Assembly (NCBI RefSeq): GCF_005796105.1 | Contig: NZ_VAUO01000002.1 | Location: 620,001-684,000 of the forward strand | DNA from: Pseudomonas mosselii | GTDB taxonomy: Bacteria; Pseudomonadota; Gammaproteobacteria; Pseudomonadales; Pseudomonadaceae | Length of the DNA: 64,000 nt | Reading direction: 5' to 3' | In this document: positions 38,418 to 47,597 of the stretch, piece by piece | Position numbering within the stretch: position 1 is the stretch's first letter | How the letters are laid out: every line of letters starts with the position of its first letter | Position numbers and translations under genes: made by a program | The notes under the pieces: generated by a model | Seen by the model: only the letters and a program-made list of their open reading frames with translations | Databases searched by the model: none | What the model was told of the DNA's origin: nothing

Positions 38418-38446
38418 GACGATGGCACCTGGCTCGGCAAAGGGGT

Positions 38447-38465
38447 GGCAATGATATTGATTCCC
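38447..38465. promoter_or_regulatory. Fur-box-like site near piuC
   Basis: The 19-bp GGCAATGATATTGATTCCC agrees with the Fur consensus in about 12 of 19 positions, including the core AATGATA. It lies 30 bp upstream of the piuC start, where bound Fur would block transcription. Confidence 0.5.
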
Positions 38466-38560
38466 TTTTACGTACCACAAGCCCCCTTCGTCACGAAGAG
38501 ACGCATGAGCCCACGAAAACCGTAAGGGAAATTTGTAAAGAATGTAAATTCCTCACGAAT

Positions 38561-38579
38561 GGTAACGCTTCTCAATTGT
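38561..38579. promoter_or_regulatory. Fur-box-like site near piuA
   Basis: Read on the minus strand, ACAATTGAGAAGCGTTACC matches the Fur consensus at 12 of 19 positions, with TGAGAA in the core. It lies about 60 bp upstream of the piuA start, in the expected promoter zone. Confidence 0.5.
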
Positions 38580-38639
38580 TCCTTACATTCGCTTACATTA
38601 CCATCCGCCGCCTTCGAACCTTGGGGAAGGTCTACAACC

Positions 38640-40928
38640 ATGCGTCACGTGCCACACGCTGTCAGCTCACCACGCCGGCTCGCCTCTGCCATCGGCATGG
38701 CAATCACCGCCACTTCCGCGTATGCCGCCGATCCGGTCGCCCCGGCGACCATCACCCTCGACGCCACCAGCGTCAGTGGCCAGGCCGAACAGGCGAGCAC
38801 CGACTACAAGGTCGAGCAAGCCGCGTCGCACAAATACACCGCGCCACTGGTAGACACGCCACGCTCGGTCACCGTGATCCCACAGCAAGTGATCAAGGAC
38901 ACCAATGCCCTGACCCTGCAGGACGCCCTGCGCACGGTGCCCGGCATCACCATGGGCGCCGGAGAAGGTGGCAACCCGCAAGGCGACCGTCCGTTCATTC
39001 GCGGCTTCGACGCGCAGAGCGACACCATGATCGACGGTGTGCGTGACACCGGCGCACAGACCCGCGAAATCTTCGCGGTGGAATCGGTCGAGGTCAGCAA
39101 AGGGCCGAACTCGGCCATGGGTGGTCGCGGCTCGGCCGGCGGCAGCATCAACCTGGTGAGCAAGAAAGCCCACCTGGGAGACTCGCTGGACGCTGGCTAC
39201 ACCTGGGGTTCGGACCAGACCCAACGCTACACGTTCGATGGCAACTATCAATTCAGCGACAGCGCCGCCGGGCGTCTGAACCTGATGAGCCATGAAAGCA
39301 ACGTCGCCGGCCGCGACAAGGTCAACTACGACCGCTGGGGGATCGCCCCGTCGCTGGCTTTCGGCCTGGGCACGCCAACGCGTGTGAACCTTGATTTTTA
39401 CCACGTAGAAAGCGACGACCTGCCCGACTCGGGCATCCCGTATGGCTACTCGGTGGGCCGAACCCATACCGCTGCCAGCCCCGACAAGCCCACCGATGGC
39501 GGCGACAGCAGCAACTTCTACGGCCTGACCAGCCGGGACTTTCGCAAGACCCGCACAGACATCGGCACCTTCAGCATCGAACACGACCTGAGCGACAGCC
39601 TGACCGTCAAGAACACCCTGCGCCATGGCAACAGCATGCAGGACTACGTGCTGACCCAGCCCGACGACAGCGCCGGCAACGTGATCAACAACGGCGTGTG
39701 GCGCCGCGCCAACAGCCGTGTCGGCAACACCGCCACCACCACCAACCAGACCGACCTGTTCGGCGAGTTCTACCTGGGCGGTTTCAAGAACAACTTCTCG
39801 ACCGGCATCGAGCTGAGCCACGAGGACGCCACCCGCCAGAGCTACCTGGTCAGCCCGAACAGCAGGATCACCACCTGTACCGGCCCAAGCAACGGCGGCA
39901 GCTGTACCTCGTTGGACGACCCGAACCCGGACGACGCATGGACAGGCACCATCAGCCGCAATTACGCGGGCACCGACACCAGCAGTACCACCCGCGCGCT
40001 CTATGCTTTCGACACCCTAGAACTCGATCCGCAATGGCTGCTCAACCTGGGGCTGCGCTACGACCATTTCACCACCAAGTTCCGCACCTACAATGCCAGC
40101 GGCGTGACCACCGTCACCAGCGGCTTCCAGAACAAGGGCGAGGACGTCAGCGAGTTCGTCACCGGCCAGGTTGGCCTGGTGTGGAAACCGCGTGACAACG
40201 GCAGCATCTACGTCTCGTATGCCACCTCGGCCACCCCGACCGGCTCGATGCTGGGCGAAGGCACCGATGGCAACCCGGTGACCACCGGAGCCGTCAAGAA
40301 CGACATGCAGCCGGAAGAAACCACCAACTACGAAATCGGCACCAAATGGGACCTGTTCAACCAGCGCTTGTCGCTGAGCGCGGCGATCTTCCGCACTGAA
40401 AAGGAAAACACCCGTGTCCTGACCAACCTCAATACCTATGAGAACGCGGGCCAGACGCGTGTGGACGGTGTCGAGCTGTCAGCCTCGGGCAAGCTCACCG
40501 CCAAGTGGCAGGTATTCGCTGGCTACAGCTACCTGGACAGCGAACAGATCGATGGCGGCAAGGTGAACATCGGCACTGCCTTGGCACCGATCTTCGTCGA
40601 AGCACTGACCAACGGCAACGAGCTGGGCAACACGCCGAAGAACAGCTTCAGCCTGTGGAACACCTACGCGGTCACCGACAAGCTGACCCTCGGCGGGGGC
40701 GCATTCTTCGTCGACAAAGTCTGGGGCAGCGTCGCCAACTCGACGTATGTGCCGTCCTACTGGCGTTACGACGCCATGGCCAGCTACAAGCTGACCAAGC
40801 ACATCGACTTGCAGTTGAACGTGCAGAACCTGACCGACAAGACCTACTACGACAAGGCGTTCGCGACCCACTTCGCCAACCAGGCGGCAGGTCGCACCGC
40901 GTTACTGAGCACCCGCTTGCACTTCTGA
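38640..40928 (+). CDS. piuA: TonB-dependent siderophore receptor PiuA
   Basis: This is an outer-membrane receptor of 762 aa. A signal peptide ends SAYA before ADPVAPATITLDATSV (TonB-box region). The plug domain contains TPRSVTVIPQQVIKDTNALT, PFIRGFDAQSDTMIDGVRD and VEVSKGPNSAMGGRGSAGGS, and a 22-strand barrel ends with Phe (STRLHF). PiuA-type receptors import catecholate siderophores and analogues. The ATG at 38640 gives a proper signal peptide. It is divergent from piuC, with Fur-like boxes in between, and is followed by a terminator and the PiuB-like reductase. Confidence 0.93.
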   Translation: MRHVPHAVSSPRRLASAIGMAITATSAYAADPVAPATITLDATSVSGQAEQASTDYKVEQAASHKYTAPLVDTPRSVTVIPQQVIKDTNALTLQDALRTVPGITMGAGEGGNPQGDRPFIRGFDAQSDTMIDGVRDTGAQTREIFAVESVEVSKGPNSAMGGRGSAGGSINLVSKKAHLGDSLDAGYTWGSDQTQRYTFDGNYQFSDSAAGRLNLMSHESNVAGRDKVNYDRWGIAPSLAFGLGTPTRVNLDFYHVESDDLPDSGIPYGYSVGRTHTAASPDKPTDGGDSSNFYGLTSRDFRKTRTDIGTFSIEHDLSDSLTVKNTLRHGNSMQDYVLTQPDDSAGNVINNGVWRRANSRVGNTATTTNQTDLFGEFYLGGFKNNFSTGIELSHEDATRQSYLVSPNSRITTCTGPSNGGSCTSLDDPNPDDAWTGTISRNYAGTDTSSTTRALYAFDTLELDPQWLLNLGLRYDHFTTKFRTYNASGVTTVTSGFQNKGEDVSEFVTGQVGLVWKPRDNGSIYVSYATSATPTGSMLGEGTDGNPVTTGAVKNDMQPEETTNYEIGTKWDLFNQRLSLSAAIFRTEKENTRVLTNLNTYENAGQTRVDGVELSASGKLTAKWQVFAGYSYLDSEQIDGGKVNIGTALAPIFVEALTNGNELGNTPKNSFSLWNTYAVTDKLTLGGGAFFVDKVWGSVANSTYVPSYWRYDAMASYKLTKHIDLQLNVQNLTDKTYYDKAFATHFANQAAGRTALLSTRLHF

Positions 40929-40959
40929 TTCAGCGGCCAACCGCGCTCAGGCAAGTGGC

Positions 40960-40990
40960 AAAGCCCCGCCCATTCAGTGGACGGGGTTTT
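40960..40990 (+). terminator. Rho-independent terminator of piuA
   Basis: AAGCCCCG and CGGGGTTTT pair around a short loop, with four T bases at the end. It separates piuA from the downstream reductase gene, which therefore needs its own promoter or partial readthrough. Confidence 0.75.
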
Positions 40991-41052
40991 CGCGTATGAA
41001 GGCATAATGCACGCCGCTGGCGCTCGAGCGGCAAGACAAGGTGATCGATGTG

Positions 41053-43605
41053 GTGAAGAAGACGCTGTTTCAATTGCACTGGTTGTTTGGCATCACGGCC
41101 GGCCTCGTGCTAGCCGTGATGGGCATCACCGGTGCGCTGTATTCGTTCCAGGAAGAACTGCTGCGTACCTTCAATACCGATACGCTCAAGGTCGAAGTCC
41201 GCCCGCAAGGCGTGTTGCCACCGGCAGAGCTGGTGCGCCGGGTCGAAGCCGCCCAGGGCGAGAAGGTTTCGATGCTCTGGGTCGATGTGCGCCAAGGCAA
41301 TGCCGCACGGATATTCTTCACCCCGCCGCCTGGCGAGCGTCGCGGCACGCTGCGCTACGCCGACCCCTACACCGGCGCGCTCAAAGGTGATGTGGCCGGC
41401 GCCGGCTTCTTCAACCTGATGCTCAACCTGCACCGTTTCCTTGCCATGGGTGAAACCGGCCGGCAGATCACCGGGGCCTGCACCCTGATGCTGATCTTCT
41501 TCTGCCTGTCGGGCCTGTACCTGCGCTGGCCGCGCAAGGCCCTGAACTGGCGTACCTGGCTAACCCTGGACTGGGCCAAGAAAGGCCGCGCCTTCAATTG
41601 GGACCTGCACGCCGTGTTCGGTACCTGGTGCCTGCTGTTCTACCTGCTGTTCGCCCTGACCGGGCTGTTCTGGTCCTACGACTGGTACCGCCAAGGCCTG
41701 AACGCATGGCTTGCCGACAAGCCCGCGGCCAGTGAGCAAAAGCGCGGAGAAGGCCGTGGCAGGCGCCACGGACCGCCCCAGCTCGACAAGAACGCAGCGC
41801 CCTTGGTGGTGGACTACGACGCCATCTGGAGCAGCCTCAAGAATGACGCAGGGCCGAGCCTCGCGGCCTACAACCTGCGACTGCCACCGGTAGGCGGCCA
41901 GCCGGCCAACCTGTTCTACCTGCTGGAGGACGCTGCACACTCGCGCGCCTTCAATACCTTGGTGCTGGATCCTGCCACCGGCACGGTGAAAAACCACGAC
42001 CGCTACACCGAAAAATCCTTCAAGGCGCAACTGCTGCAAAGCGTTTATGCCCTGCACGTGGGCGAATACTTCGGCCTGCCAGGACGCATCATCGTCACCC
42101 TCGCCAGCCTGAGCATGCCGCTGTTCTTCGTCACCGGCTGGCTGCTCTACCTCGACCGTCGCCGCAAGAAGCGCCAGGTGCGCGCGGCGCGTGGTGCGGT
42201 AGGCGCCACTGGCAACAGCGGCGATAGCTGGCTGATCGGCTTCGCCAGCCAGAGCGGCTTGGCCGAGCAACTGGCCTGGCAGAGCGCCGGCCAACTTCAG
42301 GCCGCAGGCTACCCGGTGCAGGTGCGCGCTTTGGCCGAGCTGGGCGAAACCGAGCTGCGCCAAGCCAACCGCGCCTTGTTCGTAGTCAGTACCTTCGGCG
42401 ATGGCGAAGCGCCCGATAGCGCCCGTGCCTTCGAACGCAAGGTCATCGGCCAACCCTGGGCGCTGGCGCACCTGGACTACGCCCTGCTCGCCCTGGGCGA
42501 CCGCCAGTATCCGCACTTCTGCGGGTTTGCCCGCAGGTTGCAAGCCTGGTTGAGCGAGCGTGGCGCCAGCAGCGCCTTCAGCCCGGTGGAGGTGGACAAC
42601 GCCGACCCTGGCGCATTGCAGCTGTGGCACCAGGAGCTGGCGCAACTCACCGGCGCCCAGGCGGTAACCGCCTGGCAACCGCCAAGCTTCGGCAACTGGC
42701 GCCTGGCCCGCCGCACGCTGCTCAACCCCGGCAGCCAGGGCGCACCGGTCTACCTGCTCGGCCTGCAAGCGCAAACACCGTCTAGCTGGGAAGCCGGCGA
42801 CTTGGTGGAAATCCTGCCGCGCAACGGCCAACCGCGCGTCGACGCGCTGCTCGCCGGGCTGGGCCTGGACCCGCAAAGCCCAGTTGAGTTGGACGGCCTG
42901 CGCGAAACCCTGAGCCAGGCGCTGGCCAGCCGCCAGTTGCCGAGCAGCCGCGAACACCTGATCGGCCTGCACGCCCAAGCCTTGGTCGACGCGCTGATCC
43001 CATTGGCAACGCGCGAATACTCCATCGCCTCGATTGCCAGCGATGGCGAGCTGGAGCTGATCGTGCGCCAGGAACGCCACCCCGACGGCCAGTTGGGCCT
43101 GGGCTCCGGCTGGCTCACCGAATACCTGCCGCTGGACGCAAGCGTCAGCCTGCGCCTGCGCCGCAACAGTGCTTTCCACCTGCCGGCAGCTCCGGCACCG
43201 ATGGTACTGATCGGCAACGGCACTGGCCTGGCCGGACTGCGCAGCCTGATCAAGGCGCGTATCGCTGGCGGCGAGACACGCAACTGGCTGCTGTTCGGCG
43301 AACGCAACCGCGCCCACGACCTGCTGTGTGGCGCCGAGCTGCAAGGCTGGCTGGCTACGGGTGAGCTGGCACGGCTGGACCTTGCGTTTTCGCGGGACCA
43401 GGCAGAGAAAGTGTATGTGCAGGATGTGCTGCTTCAACAGGCCGCCGAGTTCAAGCGCTGGATCGATGATGGCGCTTGCGTGTACGTATGCGGCAGCCTG
43501 CATGGCATGGCTGCCGGGGTGGATGCGGCGTTGCAGGGTGTGCTTGGGCAAGCCCGTGTGCAGCAATTGATCGAGGATGGGCGGTATCGGCGGGATGTGT
43601 ACTGA
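41053..43605 (+). CDS. piuB: PepSY membrane reductase fused to a flavodoxin/FNR module (PiuB-like)
   Basis: The 850-aa protein has an N-terminal PepSY/DUF2271-type membrane part (about 1-385, four to five hydrophobic segments, [16 protein letters not shown]). A flavodoxin-like domain follows (from [20 protein letters not shown]) and then a sulfite-reductase-type FAD/NAD reductase with [19 protein letters not shown]. This layout suggests a membrane electron-transfer enzyme that reduces ferric siderophores, fitting the P. aeruginosa PA4513 neighbour of piuA. Several GTG codons could start it: 41041, 41050 or 41053. I prefer 41053 because AAGGTG is seven bases upstream. It follows piuA by 124 bp. 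Confidence 0.87.
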   Translation: MKKTLFQLHWLFGITAGLVLAVMGITGALYSFQEELLRTFNTDTLKVEVRPQGVLPPAELVRRVEAAQGEKVSMLWVDVRQGNAARIFFTPPPGERRGTLRYADPYTGALKGDVAGAGFFNLMLNLHRFLAMGETGRQITGACTLMLIFFCLSGLYLRWPRKALNWRTWLTLDWAKKGRAFNWDLHAVFGTWCLLFYLLFALTGLFWSYDWYRQGLNAWLADKPAASEQKRGEGRGRRHGPPQLDKNAAPLVVDYDAIWSSLKNDAGPSLAAYNLRLPPVGGQPANLFYLLEDAAHSRAFNTLVLDPATGTVKNHDRYTEKSFKAQLLQSVYALHVGEYFGLPGRIIVTLASLSMPLFFVTGWLLYLDRRRKKRQVRAARGAVGATGNSGDSWLIGFASQSGLAEQLAWQSAGQLQAAGYPVQVRALAELGETELRQANRALFVVSTFGDGEAPDSARAFERKVIGQPWALAHLDYALLALGDRQYPHFCGFARRLQAWLSERGASSAFSPVEVDNADPGALQLWHQELAQLTGAQAVTAWQPPSFGNWRLARRTLLNPGSQGAPVYLLGLQAQTPSSWEAGDLVEILPRNGQPRVDALLAGLGLDPQSPVELDGLRETLSQALASRQLPSSREHLIGLHAQALVDALIPLATREYSIASIASDGELELIVRQERHPDGQLGLGSGWLTEYLPLDASVSLRLRRNSAFHLPAAPAPMVLIGNGTGLAGLRSLIKARIAGGETRNWLLFGERNRAHDLLCGAELQGWLATGELARLDLAFSRDQAEKVYVQDVLLQQAAEFKRWIDDGACVYVCGSLHGMAAGVDAALQGVLGQARVQQLIEDGRYRRDVY

Positions 43606-43632
43606 TGCCCATCTAAGCTGAGGTCGCAGTCC

Positions 43633-43958
43633 CTGTAGGAGATTACCCAGCCCTTTGGGCTGCGCTGTCGCGCAGAGAACTGATTTCGCAAGCGCTCCGC
43701 GTACCCTGTGGGAGCGGCGGTTCGGCGCCCCGACTTGCCCGCGAAGCAGGCGACTCGGTGTATGGCACCGGCTTCGCCGGTGTTCGCGGGCAAGCCCGCT
43801 CCCACAGGTCCCTGCTAAATCAACAAGTTATGTGTAGTTCTATGAGAGCGGCCTTGTGTCGCGAACGGGCTGCGCAGCAGCCCAGGCGATTTTGCATGCG
43901 GCACAAATCCTGGGGCCGCTACGCAGCCCGTTCGCGACACAAGGCCGCTCCTACAGGG
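43633..43958 (+). repeat. Composite REP element, copy C
   Basis: It is almost identical to copy B over the first 190 bp, including the altered REP arm (GCGGCGGTTCGGCGCCCCGA). After the TAAATCAACAAGTTATGTGT linker it has a different inner part in the outer palindrome (arms GTCGCGAACGGGCTGCG and CGCAGCCCGTTCGCGAC). It fills the 366-bp convergent gap between piuB and the omega-amidase gene. Confidence 0.9.
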
Positions 43959-43971
43959 GACTGGCGACGCC

Positions 43972-44763
43972 TCAGTGCAGGGCGAAGGTATCGGCATCCA
44001 GGTTGGCAGGGAAGCGCGTGCGGTAGGCCGCCAGTTCCGCCGCCCTCAGTTCCACGGTGAACACGCCATCGGCCTCCCCTGCGCTGAGCAGGCTCTCGCC
44101 CTGGAAATCCAGCACCTGGCTGTCGCCGGAATAGGCAAAGCCCTTGCCATCGGTGCCCACGCGGTTCACCGCCGCCACGAAGCACAGGTTCTCGATGCCC
44201 CGCGCCGGTAGCAGGCGGTTCCAGTGCAAACGGCGCGCCGCCGGCCAGTTGGCGGTGTACAACAGCAGATCGGTATCCTGAGCATCACGGCTCCACACCG
44301 GGAAGCGCAGGTCATAGCAAATCAGCGGACGAATCCGCCAGCCCTTGAGTTCGAACTGCACCTGGCGCTCGCCCGGGGTGTAATGCTTGTGCTCTCCGGC
44401 CATGCGGAACAAGTGGCGCTTGTCGTAGTGCAACAACTCGCCATCGGGCCGAGCCCACAACAATCGGTTGCGGTGGCTGCCATCGGCGGCCTGGATGATC
44501 ACGCTACCGGTGATCACCGCGTTGGCTTTCTTGGCCTGGGCCTTCAGCCATTTATAGGTCGGGCCATTTTCCGGCTCGGCGAGGCTTTCGGAATCCATCG
44601 AGAAGCCGGTGGTGAACATCTCCGGCAGGATCACCAGATCCACCTCGCCCACCTGGCCGATCAGTTCCTCGAAATGGGCGTAGTTGGCCTCGCGGTCGTG
44701 CCATGCCAGGGTGGTCTGGACCAAGGCGACTCTCAAGTTGGGCAGTGCACTCAGATCGCGCAT
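43972..44763 (-). CDS. yafV: Omega-amidase (nitrilase superfamily, YafV-like)
   Basis: The 263-aa C-N hydrolase has the Glu-Lys-Cys triad: Glu48 in ILPEMFTTG, Lys115 in HYDKRHLF and Cys149 in LICYDLRFP. YafV-like enzymes hydrolyse alpha-ketoglutaramate or alpha-ketosuccinamate, the omega-amides made by glutamine or asparagine transaminases. The ATG at 44763 overlaps the end of the aminotransferase gene by 13 bp. This fusion-like coupling fits the two enzymes acting in sequence: the transaminase makes the keto-amide, and the amidase makes 2-oxoglutarate and pulls the reaction forward. Confidence 0.92.
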   Translation of the reverse strand: MRDLSALPNLRVALVQTTLAWHDREANYAHFEELIGQVGEVDLVILPEMFTTGFSMDSESLAEPENGPTYKWLKAQAKKANAVITGSVIIQAADGSHRNRLLWARPDGELLHYDKRHLFRMAGEHKHYTPGERQVQFELKGWRIRPLICYDLRFPVWSRDAQDTDLLLYTANWPAARRLHWNRLLPARGIENLCFVAAVNRVGTDGKGFAYSGDSQVLDFQGESLLSAGEADGVFTVELRAAELAAYRTRFPANLDADTFALH

Positions 44764-45899
44764 AGTCGTTCCGCCGCCTCTCGCAGCGTCTCCTCTCGTT
44801 TGGCAAAGCACAGGCGCACCAGACGTTGCTCAGGCATGGGGCGCTGGTAGAACACCGACACGGGAATACTGGCCACGCCATGCTCGCGGGTCAGCCACAG
44901 GGCCATCTCCACATCGTTCAGGTCGGGGCGGATCTGACGGTAGTCGACCAGCTGGAAGTACGTACCAGGCGTGCGGGTGAAGGTGAAGCGCGAATCCTGC
45001 AACAAGTCGCAGAACAGGTCGCGCTTGGCCTGGTAGAAACCAGGCAACTCGTCGATATGCTCCGGGTGCTCGGCCATGAAGTCGGCCAGGGCACATTGCA
45101 GCGGCGTGACGCCACAGAAGTTGACGTACTGGTGCACCTTGCGCAGTTCTGTGCTCAAGGCCGGTGGCGCGATTACATAGCCGGTCTTCCAACCCGTGAC
45201 GTGGTAGGTCTTGCCGAACGAACTGACGACAAAGGCGCGTGAGTACAACTGCTCGTGGGCCAGCACGCTGGCATGGCGCACACCATCGTAGATCAGGTGC
45301 TCGTAGACCTCATCGCTGACCAGGTAGATATCGCGCTCGCCGATCAGGCACGCCAACTGGTCCAGGTCGTCACGGCTGATCAGCGCGCCGCTGGGATTGT
45401 GCGGCGAGTTGAGGATGACCATGCGCGTACGCGGGCTCAGGGCATCGCTGAAACGCTGCCAGTCGATGCTGAAACCTTCGTCGCTGAGCGGCACATGCAC
45501 GCAACGCCCCCCTGCCAGCTCCACCGAAGGCTCGTAGCTGTCGTAGCTTGGGTCGAACACGATCACCTCGTCTCCGGCGTGGATCACCGCCTGGATTGCG
45601 CAGAAGATCGCCTCGGTGGCACCGGGGGTGATGGTCACTTCCTGCTCGGCATCGACGTTCACGCCGTACAGGCGCGCGACCTTCGCCGCCACCTGCTGAC
45701 GCAGTGCCGGCAGGCCGGTCATCGGCGCATACTGGTTATGCCCGGCGCTCACATGGCGGCCGACGGCATCGAGCAACGCCTGCGGGCCATTGAAGTCGGG
45801 AAAGCCTTGGGAGAGATTCAGCGCACCGGTCTGGACGGCCAGTTGCGACATGGTGGTGAAGATGGTCGTGCCGACGTTCGGCAGTTTGCTGCGAATCAT
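44751..45899 (-). CDS. ybdL: Class I aminotransferase, methionine/glutamine type (YbdL-like)
   Basis: This is a 382-aa PLP enzyme with the Schiff-base Lys230 in SSFGKTYHVTGWKTG, the NPHNPSG-type segment (ILNSPHNPSGALI) and the phosphate-binding ITPGATEAIFCA. The N-terminus SKLPNVGTTIFTTMSQLA is that of E. coli YbdL, a methionine/glutamine transaminase. Together with the overlapping omega-amidase it probably recovers methionine from 4-methylthio-2-oxobutyrate using glutamine as donor. The upstream gap of 117 bp holds a hairpin that follows der. Confidence 0.9.
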   Translation of the reverse strand: MIRSKLPNVGTTIFTTMSQLAVQTGALNLSQGFPDFNGPQALLDAVGRHVSAGHNQYAPMTGLPALRQQVAAKVARLYGVNVDAEQEVTITPGATEAIFCAIQAVIHAGDEVIVFDPSYDSYEPSVELAGGRCVHVPLSDEGFSIDWQRFSDALSPRTRMVILNSPHNPSGALISRDDLDQLACLIGERDIYLVSDEVYEHLIYDGVRHASVLAHEQLYSRAFVVSSFGKTYHVTGWKTGYVIAPPALSTELRKVHQYVNFCGVTPLQCALADFMAEHPEHIDELPGFYQAKRDLFCDLLQDSRFTFTRTPGTYFQLVDYRQIRPDLNDVEMALWLTREHGVASIPVSVFYQRPMPEQRLVRLCFAKREETLREAAERLCAI

Positions 45900-45937
45900 G
45901 GAGCCCTCTTTCCTGGGGACTGAGAGCTATAAGCTAC

Positions 45938-46002
45938 AAGCTTCAAGCTGCAAGAAAAAGCGGCGTGAATCACCGTTTGCTTCTTCTTGCAGCTTGAAGC
46001 TT
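45938..46002. repeat. 19-bp inverted repeat downstream of der
   Basis: AAGCTTCAAGCTGCAAGAA (45938-45956) is the exact reverse complement of 45984-46002, with 27 bases between. It lies between der and the aminotransferase gene on the same strand, where it could end or protect the der transcript. One arm also occurs at 11673-11691 with one change, so this is a dispersed repeat family. Confidence 0.75.
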
Positions 46003-46016
46003 GCCGGTTGCGCCTG

Positions 46017-47480
46017 TCAGCGCTTGTCGCGACGCTTCTTCTCAGCCTTCTTGTGGTGCGACATCAAGCGGCGCTTCTTGTTGACCTGACGATCGGTGAG
46101 GGTGTTCTTCTTGCCCTCGAACGGGTTGTCACCGCCCTTGTACTCGATGCGGATCGGCGTGCCGACCAGCTTGAGCACGCGGCGATAGGTGTTCTCCAGG
46201 TAACGCGAGTAGGAGTTGGGGATCTTGTCGGTCTGGTTACCGTGGATCACGATCAGCGGCGGGTTGGCCCCCCCGAGGTGGGCGTAGCGCAGCTTGATCC
46301 GACGCCCGTTGACCAGCGGCGGCTGGTGCACGCTGATGGCGTCTTCGAGGATCTGCGTCAGGCGGCTGGTCGGCCAGCGGGTCACCGCCGACTTGAACGC
46401 AGCCTGTACCGACTTGTACAGATGGCCCACGCCCGTGCCGTGCAAGGCCGAGATGAAGTGGATATCGGCAAAGTCGACGAAGAACAGCCGGCGCTCCAGC
46501 TCGGTCTTGACGTAGTCACGCTCGCCCGACTCCATGCCGTCCCACTTGTTCAGGGCGATGACCACGGCGCGGCCAGCGTCCAGGGCGAAGCCCAGCAGGT
46601 TCAAGTCATGGTCGACCACGCCTTCGCGGGCATCCATGACGAAGATCACCACGTTGGCGTCCTTGATCGCCTGCAGCGTCTTCACCACCGAGAACTTTTC
46701 GACTTCCTCGTGGATCTTGCCGCGCTTGCGCACACCGGCTGTGTCGATGAAGGTGTACTTCTCGCCATCGCGCTCGAACGGGATGTAGATACTGTCGCGG
46801 GTAGTGCCCGGCTGGTCGTACACCACCACGCGCTCTTCACCGAGCATGCGGTTGACCAGCGTGGACTTGCCAACGTTGGGGCGACCGATGATGGCGATCT
46901 TGATGCCATCCTTCTCGCTCGGACCTGGAATGCGCGTGGCTTCCTCGCCTTCGGCGACCTCCTCGTCCAGGGCTTCTTCTTCAGGGTCGCGCGGAATGTG
47001 GCCGAGCAGCGACTCCATCAGCGCGTTGATGCCGCGCCCCTGAGAGCCAGCCACCGGGATGGCGTTGCCCATGCCCAGCGGCGAGAACTCGGCACGCGCG
47101 ATATCAGGATCGATGTTGTCGATCTTGTTGGCGACCAGGATCGCCGCTTTGTTCCGCTTGCGCAGGTGATCGGCGATCATCTGGTCGGCGGCGGTCATGC
47201 CGGCACGGGCATCGACCAGGAACAGCACGTAGTCGGCTTCTTCGATGGCCATGAGCGACTGCTCGGCCATTTTCTCGTCCATGCCCACTTCGTCACCGGT
47301 GATACCGCCGGTGTCGATGAGGATGTACGAACGACCCTGCCAGCTGGCATCGCCATACTGGCGGTCACGGGTCAGGCCCGACAGGTCACCGACGATGGCA
47401 TCGCGGGTCTTGGTCAGGCGGTTGAACAGGGTGGATTTGCCGACGTTCGGCCGGCCCACCAGGGCGATTACGGGAACCAT
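46017..47480 (-). CDS. der: Ribosome assembly GTPase Der (EngA)
   Basis: Der is a double GTPase needed for 50S subunit maturation. The 487-aa protein has two G domains, each with GRPNVGKST (about residues 9-17 and 200-208), and a C-terminal KH-like domain that is rich in Lys and Arg at the end ([17 protein letters not shown]). The ATG at 47480 is the family start ([16 protein letters not shown]); upstream codons are not conserved. It is the last gene of the bamB-yfgM-hisS group, separated by a hairpin. Confidence 0.97.
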   Translation of the reverse strand: MVPVIALVGRPNVGKSTLFNRLTKTRDAIVGDLSGLTRDRQYGDASWQGRSYILIDTGGITGDEVGMDEKMAEQSLMAIEEADYVLFLVDARAGMTAADQMIADHLRKRNKAAILVANKIDNIDPDIARAEFSPLGMGNAIPVAGSQGRGINALMESLLGHIPRDPEEEALDEEVAEGEEATRIPGPSEKDGIKIAIIGRPNVGKSTLVNRMLGEERVVVYDQPGTTRDSIYIPFERDGEKYTFIDTAGVRKRGKIHEEVEKFSVVKTLQAIKDANVVIFVMDAREGVVDHDLNLLGFALDAGRAVVIALNKWDGMESGERDYVKTELERRLFFVDFADIHFISALHGTGVGHLYKSVQAAFKSAVTRWPTSRLTQILEDAISVHQPPLVNGRRIKLRYAHLGGANPPLIVIHGNQTDKIPNSYSRYLENTYRRVLKLVGTPIRIEYKGGDNPFEGKKNTLTDRQVNKKRRLMSHHKKAEKKRRDKR

Positions 47481-47515
47481 GCGGCTCTCCACTCTTGAAT
47501 TCTTGAAAATGCAAA

Positions 47516-47536
47516 GGCCGCTGCAAGGCAGCGGCC
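47516..47536 (-). terminator. Stem-loop between bamB and der
   Basis: GGCCGCTGC and GCAGCGGCC form a nine-base-pair stem with a three-base loop. On the minus strand it is followed by TTTGCATTTT. It could give partial termination before der. Confidence 0.65.
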
Positions 47537-47597
47537 GGTATTCGGGCGGCGCATCATGCACCGCGGCCCGGGGCCGGTCAGAGCCCCAAGCTTAGCT

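Noticed and set aside
41560..43566. A 668-codon minus-strand frame opposite the PiuB-like gene
   Set aside because: Low-complexity composition and full overlap with a gene showing three clear domains.
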